NCBI GenBank assembly: GCA_012728655.1
Contig: JAAYEQ010000039.1
Span: 1 to 33,511, forward strand
Reading direction: 5' to 3'
From: Syntrophomonadaceae bacterium
Lineage (GTDB): Bacteria > Bacillota > Syntrophomonadia > Syntrophomonadales > DTU052
Length of the DNA: 33,511 bases
In this document: piece by piece, positions 15,968 through 24,034 of the stretch
How the letters are laid out: each line of letters opens with the position of its first letter
Numbering within the stretch: the first letter of the stretch is position 1
Program-made: the position numbers and the translations under genes
Notes under the pieces: model-generated
What the model was told of the DNA's origin: nothing
The model's database searches: none
The model's input: only the letters and a program-made list of their open reading frames with translations

Positions 15968-16306
15968 CTACAGGGCGTCATCACCGCGTTCCCCGGTGCT
16001 GATGCGAACAATTTCCTCCAGCGGGTAGATGAAAATCTTGCCATCCCCGGCCTGGCCGGTCTGGCAGACCCTGAGGATAACTTCAATGATTCTTTCCACC
16101 CAGTGATCTCGACAGATGAGTTCCACCTTGACCTTGGGATAAAGGTCCACCAGATGCTCATGGCCGCGGTGATACTGTTTTTGCTCCCGCTGCAGACCCT
16201 TGCCCATAACTTCATAGATCGTCATTCCCCGGACCTTCAAGTCGGTAAGGGCGGCCTTCAGCTCTTCCAACTTGTTGGGTCTGATGATAACCTCCAGCTT
16301 TTTCAC
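15968..16306 (-). CDS. glnB: PII signal protein
   Basis: 112 residues from GTG 16306, seven bases after AGGAGGT; the longer upstream frame crosses the leader hairpins. The family reads cleanly: KKLEVIIRPNKLEELKAAL, a T-loop GLQREQKQYHRGHEHLVDLYPKV, the core GDGKIFIYPLEEIVRISTGERGDDAL with the ATP/2-oxoglutarate site. The Tyr51 that enterobacteria uridylylate is His51 here, so modification at that position is not expected. PII senses 2-oxoglutarate and ATP/ADP and probably gates AmtB, whose gene lies next downstream. It may also act on GlnA or the ANTAR pathway. Confidence 0.93.
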   Translation of the reverse strand: MKKLEVIIRPNKLEELKAALTDLKVRGMTIYEVMGKGLQREQKQYHRGHEHLVDLYPKVKVELICRDHWVERIIEVILRVCQTGQAGDGKIFIYPLEEIVRISTGERGDDAL

Positions 16307-16363
16307 CAGAAACACCTCCTTTAAAACCCATCCGGTGTTACAGGTTGGCGAATGCTGACCTGT

Positions 16364-16417
16364 AAAAAGGGTGCTCCCACACCTCTCCTGGTGTTGACAG
16401 CACCCTTGCTTCTGAAC
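16364..16417 (-). promoter_or_regulatory. Candidate ANTAR-responsive terminator leader of glnB
   Basis: Minus-strand terminator AAGGGTGCT / AGCACCCTTTTT (16407-16364) with an inner 5-bp hairpin. The competing fold is GC-AAGGGU-GC extended by GUU/AAC with an internal loop (16417-16393): a six-base loop with A1 and G4. A further hairpin, ACAGGT / ACCTGT (16363-16340), follows the T tract. The placement, between the glutamate synthase genes and glnB, suggests expression of the last two genes is set separately. Confidence 0.5.
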
Positions 16418-16511
16418 TATATGCCGTAATTTCGGAAATAACCAACCCCACACCGTACAGGAAAACCAAATTTCGCCTGCATAAGGCTTATTCAGACCGG
16501 TTTCGGTTTCC

Positions 16512-17246
16512 TCAGGCTCCAACATACATGGACCCGTAGGGGCGACGGGCCCGGGGAGTCAGTTTGACGAACCCGTCTTTCAGGACAGCGGCGGCATCAA
16601 GCCCAAAAAGCCCGGCAAACCTGGCTATGTTTCCGGCAATCAATGCCAGGTCCTCATCATCCGGTGAGGAAACCACCACCCCCTTTCCCGCGTATCCCGG
16701 AAAACTCCGGGCGTTAACGAAGATCGAACCCCCGTACATGCCGACTCCGCACTGCCGGCCCACAGCCGCAGCGTCGCTGTCCAGCCCCAGCACGATTATG
16801 GTACCTCCCGCCATATACTCTCCCAGAAAGTCGCCGGCGGTTCCCCCGATAATCAGAACCGGTCCCTGTCCTTCCCCGGCTTTAATATGCACGCCGGTTC
16901 GTGACCCCACATCACCCCGAATCAAGATCTCTCCTCCGCACATTCCATACCCGAGTATGTCTCCGGCGCGGCCTTCCACAATTATGGAACCGGCGTTCAT
17001 GGTGTTGCCGGCACAGTCCTGGACATTGCCCTTTACCGTAATCTCAGGTCCGTTCATGTATGCTCCCAGGTCGTTGCCACCCGTTCCGTTCAACTCGATC
17101 TTCAAGGGTCCTCTTAAACCGCAGGCGATGTAACGGTGGCCGTTGACATTGGACAACGACAGCCTGGTTGCGCCGCCTGCCACCGCCTCTCTGATGCGGG
17201 AGTTAAGCCGGCGATAGTCAAGTCCCTTCGCGTCTATGGCGTACAT
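16512..17246 (-). CDS. Glutamate synthase GXGXG domain subunit (archaeal-type, alpha domain 3)
   Basis: 244 residues. The right-handed beta-helix of GXGXG repeats is seen from about 60 to 205: GNTMNAGSIIVEGRAGDILGYGM, GGEILIRGDVGSRTG, GGTAGDFLGEYMAGGTIIVLG and GVGMYGGSIFV. In full-length GltB this domain couples the amidotransferase and FMN domains; here it is a separate subunit, as in archaea and several Clostridia. It lies 25 bases after the flavin reductase gene and has an AGGAGG-like site (GGAGGTAGTGCG) before ATG. Confidence 0.92.
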   Translation of the reverse strand: MYAIDAKGLDYRRLNSRIREAVAGGATRLSLSNVNGHRYIACGLRGPLKIELNGTGGNDLGAYMNGPEITVKGNVQDCAGNTMNAGSIIVEGRAGDILGYGMCGGEILIRGDVGSRTGVHIKAGEGQGPVLIIGGTAGDFLGEYMAGGTIIVLGLDSDAAAVGRQCGVGMYGGSIFVNARSFPGYAGKGVVVSSPDDEDLALIAGNIARFAGLFGLDAAAVLKDGFVKLTPRARRPYGSMYVGA

Positions 17247-17271
17247 CGCACTACCTCCTTCACAATGAAAA

Positions 17272-18510
17272 TTACAGCCCGGTGATTGCCGTGGGCAGGC
17301 AACTTCTCACGTCTACTCCGTTCAGGCGGGGCTGGAGCAGCAGGGATTCATGGCCTTCAATGCGCACCCGCTTCCGGATCATCCCGGTAATGATTCCCAT
17401 ATTGTCCACATGGTTTATGGCTATCAGACCGGTTACACCCCCGTCCTGAAGGACAATCTTTCTGTAGTACGGAGGATTGTCGCCAACTGCGCAAAGCCCT
17501 TCCGCCCTGGAATCTCCAGCGGTCATGATCGCCATATCCAGGAGGCTTACGGAGTTTACCGCCAGGGAACCCCGGTATACGGCCTCATGACCCGCCATAT
17601 TCATTCCGGCGATCCTCCCCTGCTCCCAGGCCAGCGGCAGGATGGGAACCACTTTTTTATCCCCGGACAGCAATTCTTGGGCTTGAGCCACATCGCCGGC
17701 CGCATACACCGACGGTATGCTGGTCTCCTGGTGCTCATCAACCAGGATTCCCTGCCCGGTATCGATACCCGTACCAGCGGCCAGAGCCAGATTTGGTCTA
17801 ACCCCGGCGGCGATTATCACCATATCGCAATCAAGATGGCTGCCGTCCGTAAATACGACCTCTTTAACCCGGGGAGTGCCTTCCAGAGATGAAACCTCCA
17901 TCCCCAGTTTGCATTCCACGCCTTTGCTTCGCAGATGCCGTTCCACCATTTCCCCTCCCACCGGATCCAGGATGCCGGAGAGTGGGTAGGGCGCCAGATC
18001 CACCACCGTCGGCTTGGCGTTAAGGTAATACAGGGCCTCGGCGGCCTTTAATCCCACCAGGCCGGCCCCGATCACCGCCACCCTTATGCCGGGCATCACC
18101 TGGAGCCGGATCCTTTCAACATCCTCCAGGGTGTAAAACCCCACCACATTGTCGCGGCCAGCAGCCAGGCGGTCATACAGCAGGGGAGTACCGCCCACGG
18201 CCAGCAGAAGCTTGTCATAGGGGATTTTTTCTCCGCTCTCCAGTGTCACTACCCCATCAGGGGCCAGGTTACAGGCTTTTCCGGTTATCACCTGCACCCG
18301 GTTCCGCTGATAAAACTCGGGTTTTCGGTAGTACAGTCCCGCTCGGTCAATTTTCCCCGCCAGGTAGTAGGAGATGAGCGGCCGGGAGTAATAGGGGTCC
18401 GGTTCATCACTGATCACGGTAATGGAGCCTTCCCGGTCAAACTTTCGTATGCCTTCGATTGCTCCCACTGAGGCAATAGAGCCTCCGATAATCACATAGC
18501 GCATTCTCAT
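17272..18510 (-). CDS. NAD(P)/FAD-dependent oxidoreductase of the glutamate synthase cluster
   Basis: 412 residues, class like NirB/rubredoxin reductase. FAD-binding GGSIASVGA at the N-terminus, NAD(P)-binding VAVIGAGLVGLKAAEAL at about 145-161, and the second FAD motif IPSVYAAGDVAQA near 267-279. It probably feeds electrons from NAD(P)H or ferredoxin to the FMN subunit. ATG 18510 overlaps the ferredoxin stop (ATGA), a sign of coupled translation; ATG 18504 is also possible. No redox-active cysteine pair is seen, so it is not a disulfide reductase. Confidence 0.9.
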   Translation of the reverse strand: MRMRYVIIGGSIASVGAIEGIRKFDREGSITVISDEPDPYYSRPLISYYLAGKIDRAGLYYRKPEFYQRNRVQVITGKACNLAPDGVVTLESGEKIPYDKLLLAVGGTPLLYDRLAAGRDNVVGFYTLEDVERIRLQVMPGIRVAVIGAGLVGLKAAEALYYLNAKPTVVDLAPYPLSGILDPVGGEMVERHLRSKGVECKLGMEVSSLEGTPRVKEVVFTDGSHLDCDMVIIAAGVRPNLALAAGTGIDTGQGILVDEHQETSIPSVYAAGDVAQAQELLSGDKKVVPILPLAWEQGRIAGMNMAGHEAVYRGSLAVNSVSLLDMAIMTAGDSRAEGLCAVGDNPPYYRKIVLQDGGVTGLIAINHVDNMGIITGMIRKRVRIEGHESLLLQPRLNGVDVRSCLPTAITGL

Positions 18511-18995
18511 CCCTCCCTGGTCGTGGATTCAACAACTTCAACTTCTCTCAGAATCAGGGCCCGGTTGGGGCAGGCCGCTACACAGGCCGGAAACTCCCGC
18601 TCCAGGCAGAGGTCGCATTTGTAGGCCTTCCCCCGCCCCGTCCCGGGACCGATGATGGCCCCTTCCGGACAGGCGATCACACAACTCCAACAGCCCACGC
18701 ATTTCTGCTCATCGATAAGGACGACACCGGTTTCCTCATCCCGGGTGGCGGCTCCGGAGATGCAGATCTTCACGCACTCGGGGTCCTCGCACTGAAGGCA
18801 CCTGACGCTGCGAAAACTCATACCGTCAGCGGAGCTTTCAACACTCATCCGGGGCACCGGTCTGCTCCCGGTCTTCATCGCCTTGACAATGCTTAAAGGA
18901 TAGGCGGAATGGGCTACCTGGCAGGCAAGGCGACAGAGGCCGCAGCCCATACAGTATTCATCCTGTGCTTCAACCCGGCGAACAACTGCTGTCAT
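18507..18995 (-). CDS. Four-cluster [4Fe-4S] ferredoxin-like subunit
   Basis: 162 residues with four cysteine groups: CMGCGLCRLAC, CLQCEDPECVKIC, CVGCWSCVIACP and CDLCLEREFPACVAACP. This is the HycB/DmsB-like pattern of electron-transfer subunits. It probably passes electrons between the flavoprotein and the FMN subunit. Its start overlaps the end of the FMN subunit gene by four bases. Confidence 0.92.
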   Translation of the reverse strand: MTAVVRRVEAQDEYCMGCGLCRLACQVAHSAYPLSIVKAMKTGSRPVPRMSVESSADGMSFRSVRCLQCEDPECVKICISGAATRDEETGVVLIDEQKCVGCWSCVIACPEGAIIGPGTGRGKAYKCDLCLEREFPACVAACPNRALILREVEVVESTTREG

Positions 18996-20491
18996 TCTCC
19001 CACCGCCTTTATTCCCAGGATTTCCAGCTCCCGCTCGGTAAGCCCCAGCCCCCGCAGCATCAAGCGGTTGCCCCGCAGGCTTTCAATGGCGTTCATTCCC
19101 ATGCCGCCCAGGAACTCCGCCAGTTCGTGTTTCCAAGCCCGAAGGAGGTTTTCCGCCCGCAGGGTGCCGATATCAGGATTAAGCCTCCGGGCCAGGCGCG
19201 GATTTACCGTAGCTATGCCCCAGTTGCACTTCCCGGTATAGCAGTTCTGGCACATGTGGCAGCCCAAGGCTACCAGGGCCGCAGTTCCGATATATACGGC
19301 GTCGGCACCGAGAGCGATGGCTTTGGCGACATCGGCGCTGTTGCGGATTCCGCCCGATACCACCAGGGAAACCTCGTTGCGGATCCCCTCCTCCCGCAGC
19401 CGCCTATCCACCGCCGCCAGGGCAAACTCCACCGGTATACCCACATCGTTGCGTATGCGCAGGGGAGTGGCGCCGCTGCCGCCCCGGTAGCCGTCGATAA
19501 CCAGAATATCGGCTCCGGCCCGGGCCATCCCCGAGCAGATCGCAGCAACGTTGTGAACGGCCGCGATCTTCACCGCCACCGGCTTGCGGTAGGCGGTGGC
19601 CTCTTTCAGCGAATAAATAAGCTGGCTCAGGTCTTCAATGGAGTATATGTCATGGTGAGGGGCCGGCGAAATGGCATCGCTGCCCGGGGGTATTTTCCTG
19701 GTCCGGGCCACCTCACCGGTTACCTTTTCTCCCGGCAGATGGCCCCCGATGCCCGGCTTGGCCCCCTGCCCGATCTTAATCTCAATGCAGGCCCCTTCTT
19801 CCAGGTATTCGGGCGAAACCCCAAAGCGGCCCGAAGCCACCTGGACAATGGCGCGGTCCCGGTAAGCGCGTACTTCGGGGTGGAGTCCGCCCTCCCCCGT
19901 ATTCCAATAAGTCTTCTGACTCATGGCAGCCCGCGCCAGCGACTTATGGACGTTGAGGCTGACCGAACCAAAAGACATTGCCGCGAACATTACCGGGATC
20001 TCCAGTTCAAGCTGCGGGTACTTCTCAGGAGCATCCAGGCTGTTCTTCCGATTAAGCGGCGGTTTGCGCCCCAGAAAGGTTTTTAGCTCCATGGGCTCCC
20101 GCAGGGGATCAATGGAGGGGTTGGTAACCTGGCTGGCATTCAGCAGGATCCGATCCCAGTAAACCGTATCGGGGCGGCTGTGTCCCATACCGGACAGAAG
20201 TATACCCCCTGAATCCGACTGCAGGTGTATTTCGTTGATAACCGTGGAGGTCCACAGCCCGTGTTCCCGGGTCCGAGAGGCAAAGGACACCACCCGGAGG
20301 GCTCCGGTGGGACACAGGTGAACACAGCGCTGGCAGCCCACACACTTAATATCATCGGCACAAACGCTTTCGTCATAAGGATCCCGGAAGTGGACCTCGT
20401 TGGCGCACTGGTTGACACAAACCCCGCATCCTACACAGCGGTCGAAATCCCGTCCAATCTCAAATTTTGCTTTTTGCAGCTTCAGCATCAT
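18992..20491 (-). CDS. Glutamate synthase FMN-binding subunit with N-terminal ferredoxin domain (archaeal type)
   Basis: 499 residues from ATG 20491, after GGGGGAAGCG. An N-terminal 2x[4Fe-4S] module has CVGCGVCVNQC and CVGCQRCVHLCP. The glutamate synthase TIM barrel follows from about 90: MSFGSVS, GEGGLHPEV, KIGQGAKPGIGGHLPG, AGADILVIDGYRGGSGATP and VSGGIRNSADVAKAIALGADAV. The [3Fe-4S]-type region CHMCQNCYTGKCNWGIAT is near 415-432. It condenses 2-oxoglutarate with ammonia from the amidotransferase and reduces the product to glutamate, with reduced ferredoxin as likely donor. Overlaps the amidotransferase gene by 32 bases. Confidence 0.94.
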   Translation of the reverse strand: MMLKLQKAKFEIGRDFDRCVGCGVCVNQCANEVHFRDPYDESVCADDIKCVGCQRCVHLCPTGALRVVSFASRTREHGLWTSTVINEIHLQSDSGGILLSGMGHSRPDTVYWDRILLNASQVTNPSIDPLREPMELKTFLGRKPPLNRKNSLDAPEKYPQLELEIPVMFAAMSFGSVSLNVHKSLARAAMSQKTYWNTGEGGLHPEVRAYRDRAIVQVASGRFGVSPEYLEEGACIEIKIGQGAKPGIGGHLPGEKVTGEVARTRKIPPGSDAISPAPHHDIYSIEDLSQLIYSLKEATAYRKPVAVKIAAVHNVAAICSGMARAGADILVIDGYRGGSGATPLRIRNDVGIPVEFALAAVDRRLREEGIRNEVSLVVSGGIRNSADVAKAIALGADAVYIGTAALVALGCHMCQNCYTGKCNWGIATVNPRLARRLNPDIGTLRAENLLRAWKHELAEFLGGMGMNAIESLRGNRLMLRGLGLTERELEILGIKAVGE

Positions 20492-21617
20492 CGCTTCCCC
20501 CTTCCCCGGCATACAGCGGTTCCCGTTCCGGGTGGGTCAAATCGACTTTCCCCCACACGGGCTCCCCTCCCCGGGGCGACCAGATACGGTTGATACCCGT
20601 AAGAATCTTTCTAATGGCCGCCTCCTCGCTGGCCACGGCTACGAAGTCCTCATTTTCCGCCGCCACCATCGGCCGCAGTTTAAGCCGGTCATTGAGTGCC
20701 ATTATCCCGTCGGGCGTGGCCAGCACGATGGAAAACGGCCCGTTCAGCAGCAGAGAAGAAAAAACCGCTCGTATCCTGGTTATCCGGTTTGCCGTTTCCT
20801 CCTCCATCATGGCGAGCTCATCCCAAAGCGGAGGTGCCACGATGAGGGCCGCTTCTTCCTGAGACATCCCCAACCGGCGACAGAGGAAATCGAATATGTA
20901 GGCAATCACCTCGGTATCGGTCTGCAAGCTGCAGCGGTAACCGTACATCTCGATAAATCTCCGGTTGGCATCATAAGAAGATATCTCCCCGTTATGGATT
21001 ACCGTTGTTTCCAGGAGGGCAAACGGGTGCGCTCCTCCCCACCAGCCGGGGGTGTTGGTGGGAAACCGACCGTGGGCGGTCCACAAATACCCCCGGTACT
21101 CATCCAGGCGGAAGAAATCCGCAATATCCTCGGGGAACCCAACCCCTTTAAACACTCCCATGTTTTTGCCGAAGGATACGATGTAGGCCCCGTTGGATGC
21201 GGCATTCACCCCGGTTATAAAAGAGACCATAAATTCTTGGCGCCGGACCGGCTCCTCTGCCAGCAAGCTGTTTTCCGGGCTCACAAAATACCTCCATATT
21301 ATTGGTGGATTGTGTATCTCATCATTCCTGCGGGTGGGAATGGGTCCGGTACTGACCACCCGAAAATGCCGGCGAAGCTGGTACTCAAACTCTCTTTTCT
21401 CAGGGATACCATCGAAGAAAACATGGACCGCGTAGTAGTCCTTCATCTCCGGATAGATCCCATAGGCGGCAAATCCTCCTCCCAGGCCGTTGGAACGTTC
21501 GCGCATCACCGCAATGCAGTCGGCAATCCGCGTGCCGGCAAAGGGTAGGCCGCGGAGGTTGACCAGCGCGGCGATGGCGCAACCCGCAGGGATTCGTACA
21601 TCACCCTCTCTCAGCAT
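20460..21617 (-). CDS. Class II glutamine amidotransferase subunit of glutamate synthase
   Basis: 385 residues from ATG 21617, after GGAGGAGAGGTG; a GTG at 21659 is an alternative. GATase_2 features: RIPAGCAIAALVN holds the nucleophile Cys, about 12 residues from the chosen start, so a short propeptide must be removed to expose it. RSNGLGGGFAAYGIYPE, TAHGRFPTNTPGWWGGAHPF and VIHNGEISSYDANRRFIEMYGY, DTEVIAYIFDFL complete the glutamine site. It releases ammonia from glutamine for the FMN subunit. About 100 bases of non-coding sequence separate it from glnA. Confidence 0.92.
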   Translation of the reverse strand: MLREGDVRIPAGCAIAALVNLRGLPFAGTRIADCIAVMRERSNGLGGGFAAYGIYPEMKDYYAVHVFFDGIPEKREFEYQLRRHFRVVSTGPIPTRRNDEIHNPPIIWRYFVSPENSLLAEEPVRRQEFMVSFITGVNAASNGAYIVSFGKNMGVFKGVGFPEDIADFFRLDEYRGYLWTAHGRFPTNTPGWWGGAHPFALLETTVIHNGEISSYDANRRFIEMYGYRCSLQTDTEVIAYIFDFLCRRLGMSQEEAALIVAPPLWDELAMMEEETANRITRIRAVFSSLLLNGPFSIVLATPDGIMALNDRLKLRPMVAAENEDFVAVASEEAAIRKILTGINRIWSPRGGEPVWGKVDLTHPEREPLYAGEGGSDDAEAAKSKI

Positions 21618-21719
21618 CTTTTTCACCTCTCCTCCTGTAAGAGAAAGCTCATCCGGCACCTGCCCCAGTAGGCCATGTAGGGAGGTAGGCTAACGGCACC
21701 GGATGCAGCTTTCAAAGCT

Positions 21720-23054
21720 TTAGAACACCGACAGGTACTCGTCAAGTTCCCACTGGTGCACCGAACAGCGGTACCTATCCCACTCGACTCTCTTGGCCTC
21801 GGCCAGCTTGTTGTAAATGTGAGGCCCAAGAGCCTTCTTTATTACCTCATCATTGCTCAGTTCCTCCATGGCCTCCGCCAGGCTGCTGGGGAGGCTTGCG
21901 ATCCCCAGGCTTTCCCTCTCCTTCTGGGTCATGTGATAAATATTGCGGTCAACAGGGGCCGGGGGCTCAATCTTATTCTTTATCCCGTCCAGACCGGCTG
22001 CCAGCATTGCGGCAATCGCCAGGTAAGGGTTGCACGACGGATCGGGGTTGCGCACTTCGATACGGGTGCTGGACCCGCGCTTGGCCGGGATCCTTATCAA
22101 ACAACTGCGGTTGAAATGGGACCAGGCCACATACACCGGTGCCTCGTATCCGGGGATCAGACGTTTGTAGGAATTGACCAGCGGATTGGTAACCGCGGTC
22201 AGGGCCCGGGCATGCTTGATAATGCCGCCGATGTAGTACCGGGCCACATCACTAAGCCCGTTGGGATCATCAGGGTCGTGGAAAGCGTTTTTCCCATCCA
22301 GGGTAAACAGCGATTGGTGGCAGTGCATGCCGGAGCCGTTAATATTCGCCACCGGTTTGGGCATAAAGGTGGCATGAAGTCCGTGACGCTGAGCTATTGA
22401 TTTGACCACCAGTTTAAAGGTCTGGATCTTATCGGCGGTGCTGACAGCCGTGTCATACTTGAAATCGATCTCGTGCTGCCCCGGTGCCACCTCATGATGA
22501 GAGGCCTCGACTTCATAGCCCATTTCCTCCAGGGTTAAAACCATGTCCCTCCTGGCATTTTCCGCCAAATCCGTCGGCCCCAGGTCAAAATAGCTGGCCT
22601 GGTCATGGGTTCTGGTGGTGGCATTGCCGGATTCATCCTGCAGGAACAGGAAGAATTCAGCCTCCGGTCCCACATTCATGACAAAGCCCATTTCCTGAGC
22701 CTCCTTGGCTACCCGCTTCAGGGCCAGACGCGGGCATCCTTCAAACGGACGGTAATCCTTGTCATACACGTCGCAGATCAGGCGGGCTACATCCAGATTG
22801 GGTGACCTCCAGGGAAATATTACGAACGTTGACGGGTCCGGTATAAGGTACATATCCGATTCCTCAATGCGAACAAAGCCCTCAATGGAAGACCCGTCAA
22901 ACATCAACTCCCCTTCCAGGGCCTTCTCCAATTGGCTGATGTGTATGGCCACATTTTTCAAATGGCCCATCAGGTCGGTAAACTGCAGGCGGATAAACCT
23001 TACCCCGTTGGCCCGTGCTTTTTCTAAAACCTCACGACTAAGCTCATTTTTCAT
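21720..23054 (-). CDS. glnA: Glutamine synthetase type I (GSI-alpha)
   Basis: 444 residues, the length of the Bacillus/clostridial GSI-alpha class. Conserved parts: [20 protein letters not shown] (metal Glu), [49 protein letters not shown] and [16 protein letters not shown]. The C-terminus ([12 protein letters not shown]) is of the GSI-alpha form, and I see no adenylylation Tyr region, so control is likely feedback and transcriptional. It makes glutamine from glutamate, ammonia and ATP. ATG 23054 overlaps the stop of the ANTAR gene (ATGA), so the two are translated together. Confidence 0.97.
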   Translation of the reverse strand: MKNELSREVLEKARANGVRFIRLQFTDLMGHLKNVAIHISQLEKALEGELMFDGSSIEGFVRIEESDMYLIPDPSTFVIFPWRSPNLDVARLICDVYDKDYRPFEGCPRLALKRVAKEAQEMGFVMNVGPEAEFFLFLQDESGNATTRTHDQASYFDLGPTDLAENARRDMVLTLEEMGYEVEASHHEVAPGQHEIDFKYDTAVSTADKIQTFKLVVKSIAQRHGLHATFMPKPVANINGSGMHCHQSLFTLDGKNAFHDPDDPNGLSDVARYYIGGIIKHARALTAVTNPLVNSYKRLIPGYEAPVYVAWSHFNRSCLIRIPAKRGSSTRIEVRNPDPSCNPYLAIAAMLAAGLDGIKNKIEPPAPVDRNIYHMTQKERESLGIASLPSSLAEAMEELSNDEVIKKALGPHIYNKLAEAKRVEWDRYRCSVHQWELDEYLSVF

Positions 23055-23620
23055 AATTCACTCTCTCCCTTCCCTGATGTTTTACTTAAGGCAATAACCG
23101 CTTCAGCAACGGCTTTAAGCGGCAGACCCCGGTCCATGCTGGTCTTCTGTAAAAAGCGGTGGGCTTGCTCCTCGCTCATCCCCTGTTCCAGCATCAGAAT
23201 TCCTTTGGCGATGTCAACCGCCCGGCGCGTAGCCAGTTGTTTTTGCAGCCTTGCCACCTCCTGCAAAAGCCTCATCCTTTTTCGGTAGCCGGTGAGGGTT
23301 GATTCGATGGCGGGGATGAGGTTGGTGGCGGTTACCGGTTTAAGGATGTAGCTAAAATCCTTGATCCAGGGATCAGCACTTGATGCCAGTATCAAAACCG
23401 GTGCCACACCGTCTTCCTCCAGTATCATAGCCACCTGTCCGACCCTGCCCCCTTCCAGCTCGCTATCCATAATTACCATTTCCGGCGATTGACTCCGGCA
23501 GATGCGCAGGGCTTCTGATGCGTTATGGGCTTCACCGCTGACTGAATACCCATTATGGAACAGCAGTTCTCTTATGGTGTTCCTGGTGCCGGGGTCGGAC
23601 ACGGCCAGCAATACCCTCAC
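23051..23620 (-). CDS. ANTAR-domain response regulator (NasT/AmiR type), RNA-binding antiterminator
   Basis: 189 residues from GTG 23620; the longer frame starts inside the leader terminator. The receiver domain (about 1-110) keeps an acidic residue (VSDPG), phospho-acceptor IMDSEL and the lysine in YILKPV. A coiled linker ([18 protein letters not shown]) leads to the ANTAR domain: [46 protein letters not shown]. Such proteins bind tandem hairpins with six-base loops and stop terminators forming. A kinase is not adjacent. Four candidate targets lie in the same island, including one just upstream of this gene, which suggests autoregulation. Confidence 0.92.
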   Translation of the reverse strand: MRVLLAVSDPGTRNTIRELLFHNGYSVSGEAHNASEALRICRSQSPEMVIMDSELEGGRVGQVAMILEEDGVAPVLILASSADPWIKDFSYILKPVTATNLIPAIESTLTGYRKRMRLLQEVARLQKQLATRRAVDIAKGILMLEQGMSEEQAHRFLQKTSMDRGLPLKAVAEAVIALSKTSGKGESEL

Positions 23621-23642
23621 GCTCTCCACCCCCCTTAGAAAC

Positions 23643-23746
23643 AAAAGGTGTCTCTACTCTAGGTAGAAAGACACCTTTGCCCTTACCAAAAATCTTTATT
23701 TTCCCGGTAATTATGACCAATCAAGGATATCGTCTTTGATTTCCTT
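23643..23746 (-). promoter_or_regulatory. Candidate dual-hairpin ANTAR leader of the glnA operon
   Basis: P1 lies at 23746-23723: AAGGA-A-AUC closes on GAU-A-UCCUU around the loop AAAGAC (A1, G4). P2 lies at 23687-23662: GGU..AAGGGC with GUCUUU..ACC around AAAGGU (A1, G4). The terminator (23678-23643), AAAGGTGTCT with AGACACCTTTTG, uses the same bases as P2, so P2 and terminator exclude each other. Of the four candidates only this one shows both hairpins. The linker between P1 and P2 is about 35 bases, longer than I would expect. Confidence 0.6.
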
Positions 23747-23774
23747 TTCAGCCGCTTGACCTTGCACCCACCGC

Positions 23775-23797
23775 TTAATTCCGCATCGTGGAATTAA
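23775..23797 (-). promoter_or_regulatory. Perfect 8-bp palindrome downstream of the glnA-operon start, likely IclR-family operator
   Basis: TTAATTCC-N7-GGAATTAA, core CCGCATCGTGG. It falls about 20-45 bases into the predicted transcript. The other operator (23864-23880) shares TTCCGCAT and GTG.AA. Confidence 0.6.
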
Positions 23798-23823
23798 ATT
23801 TCATTATTTGTTGGGCTGACTTA

Positions 23824-23853
23824 ATTGTATATCGGAGTCGAGTGGTATGTCAA
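23824..23853 (-). promoter_or_regulatory. Promoter of the ANTAR-glnA-glt operon
   Basis: Minus strand: perfect TTGACA at 23853-23848, spacer 18, TACAAT at 23829-23824. Start predicted near 23817. It lies between two palindromes, as expected if a regulator controls access. Confidence 0.7.
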
Positions 23854-23863
23854 ATGAAATTTT

Positions 23864-23880
23864 ATTCCGCATAGTGAAAT
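23864..23880 (-). promoter_or_regulatory. Second copy of the IclR-type palindrome just upstream of the -35
   Basis: Imperfect palindrome read on the plus strand as ATTCCGCATAGTGAAAT, flanked by AAATTT-like arms on both sides. It shares TTCCGCAT and GTG.AA with the site at 23775-23797. The gene for an IclR-family regulator ends about 155 bases further upstream. Confidence 0.5.
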
Positions 23881-23956
23881 TTTTTGATGAAAGCCAGGGA
23901 TGCCTACTGCCGAAAAACCGGCTTGGCACCTCAAACCACAGGGCGTGGCTCAATGC

Positions 23957-24008
23957 AAAAAGGCGTCCCGCGCATGTATTTACACCATACGCAAGGACGC
24001 CTTTGTCC
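23957..24008 (-). terminator. Terminator after the IclR gene that can also form an ANTAR-type hairpin
   Basis: Terminator AAAGGCGTCC with GGGACGCCTTTTT (24004-23957) beginning about 30 bases after the IclR stop, with a long AT-containing loop. Its 5' arm also forms GGAC-AAAGGC-GUCC (24008-23995), a perfect 4-bp stem with an A1/G4 six-base loop. It may simply end the IclR transcript; if the ANTAR protein binds it, IclR reads through into the glnA operon. Confidence 0.6.
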
Positions 24009-24034
24009 GCCGACGGTATTCAGTTGGGAATCAG

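Noticed and set aside
15968-16525. Long version of the PII frame with 73 extra N-terminal residues
   Set aside because: The extra part covers the leader hairpins and has no protein character; GTG 16306 has a perfect ribosome site.
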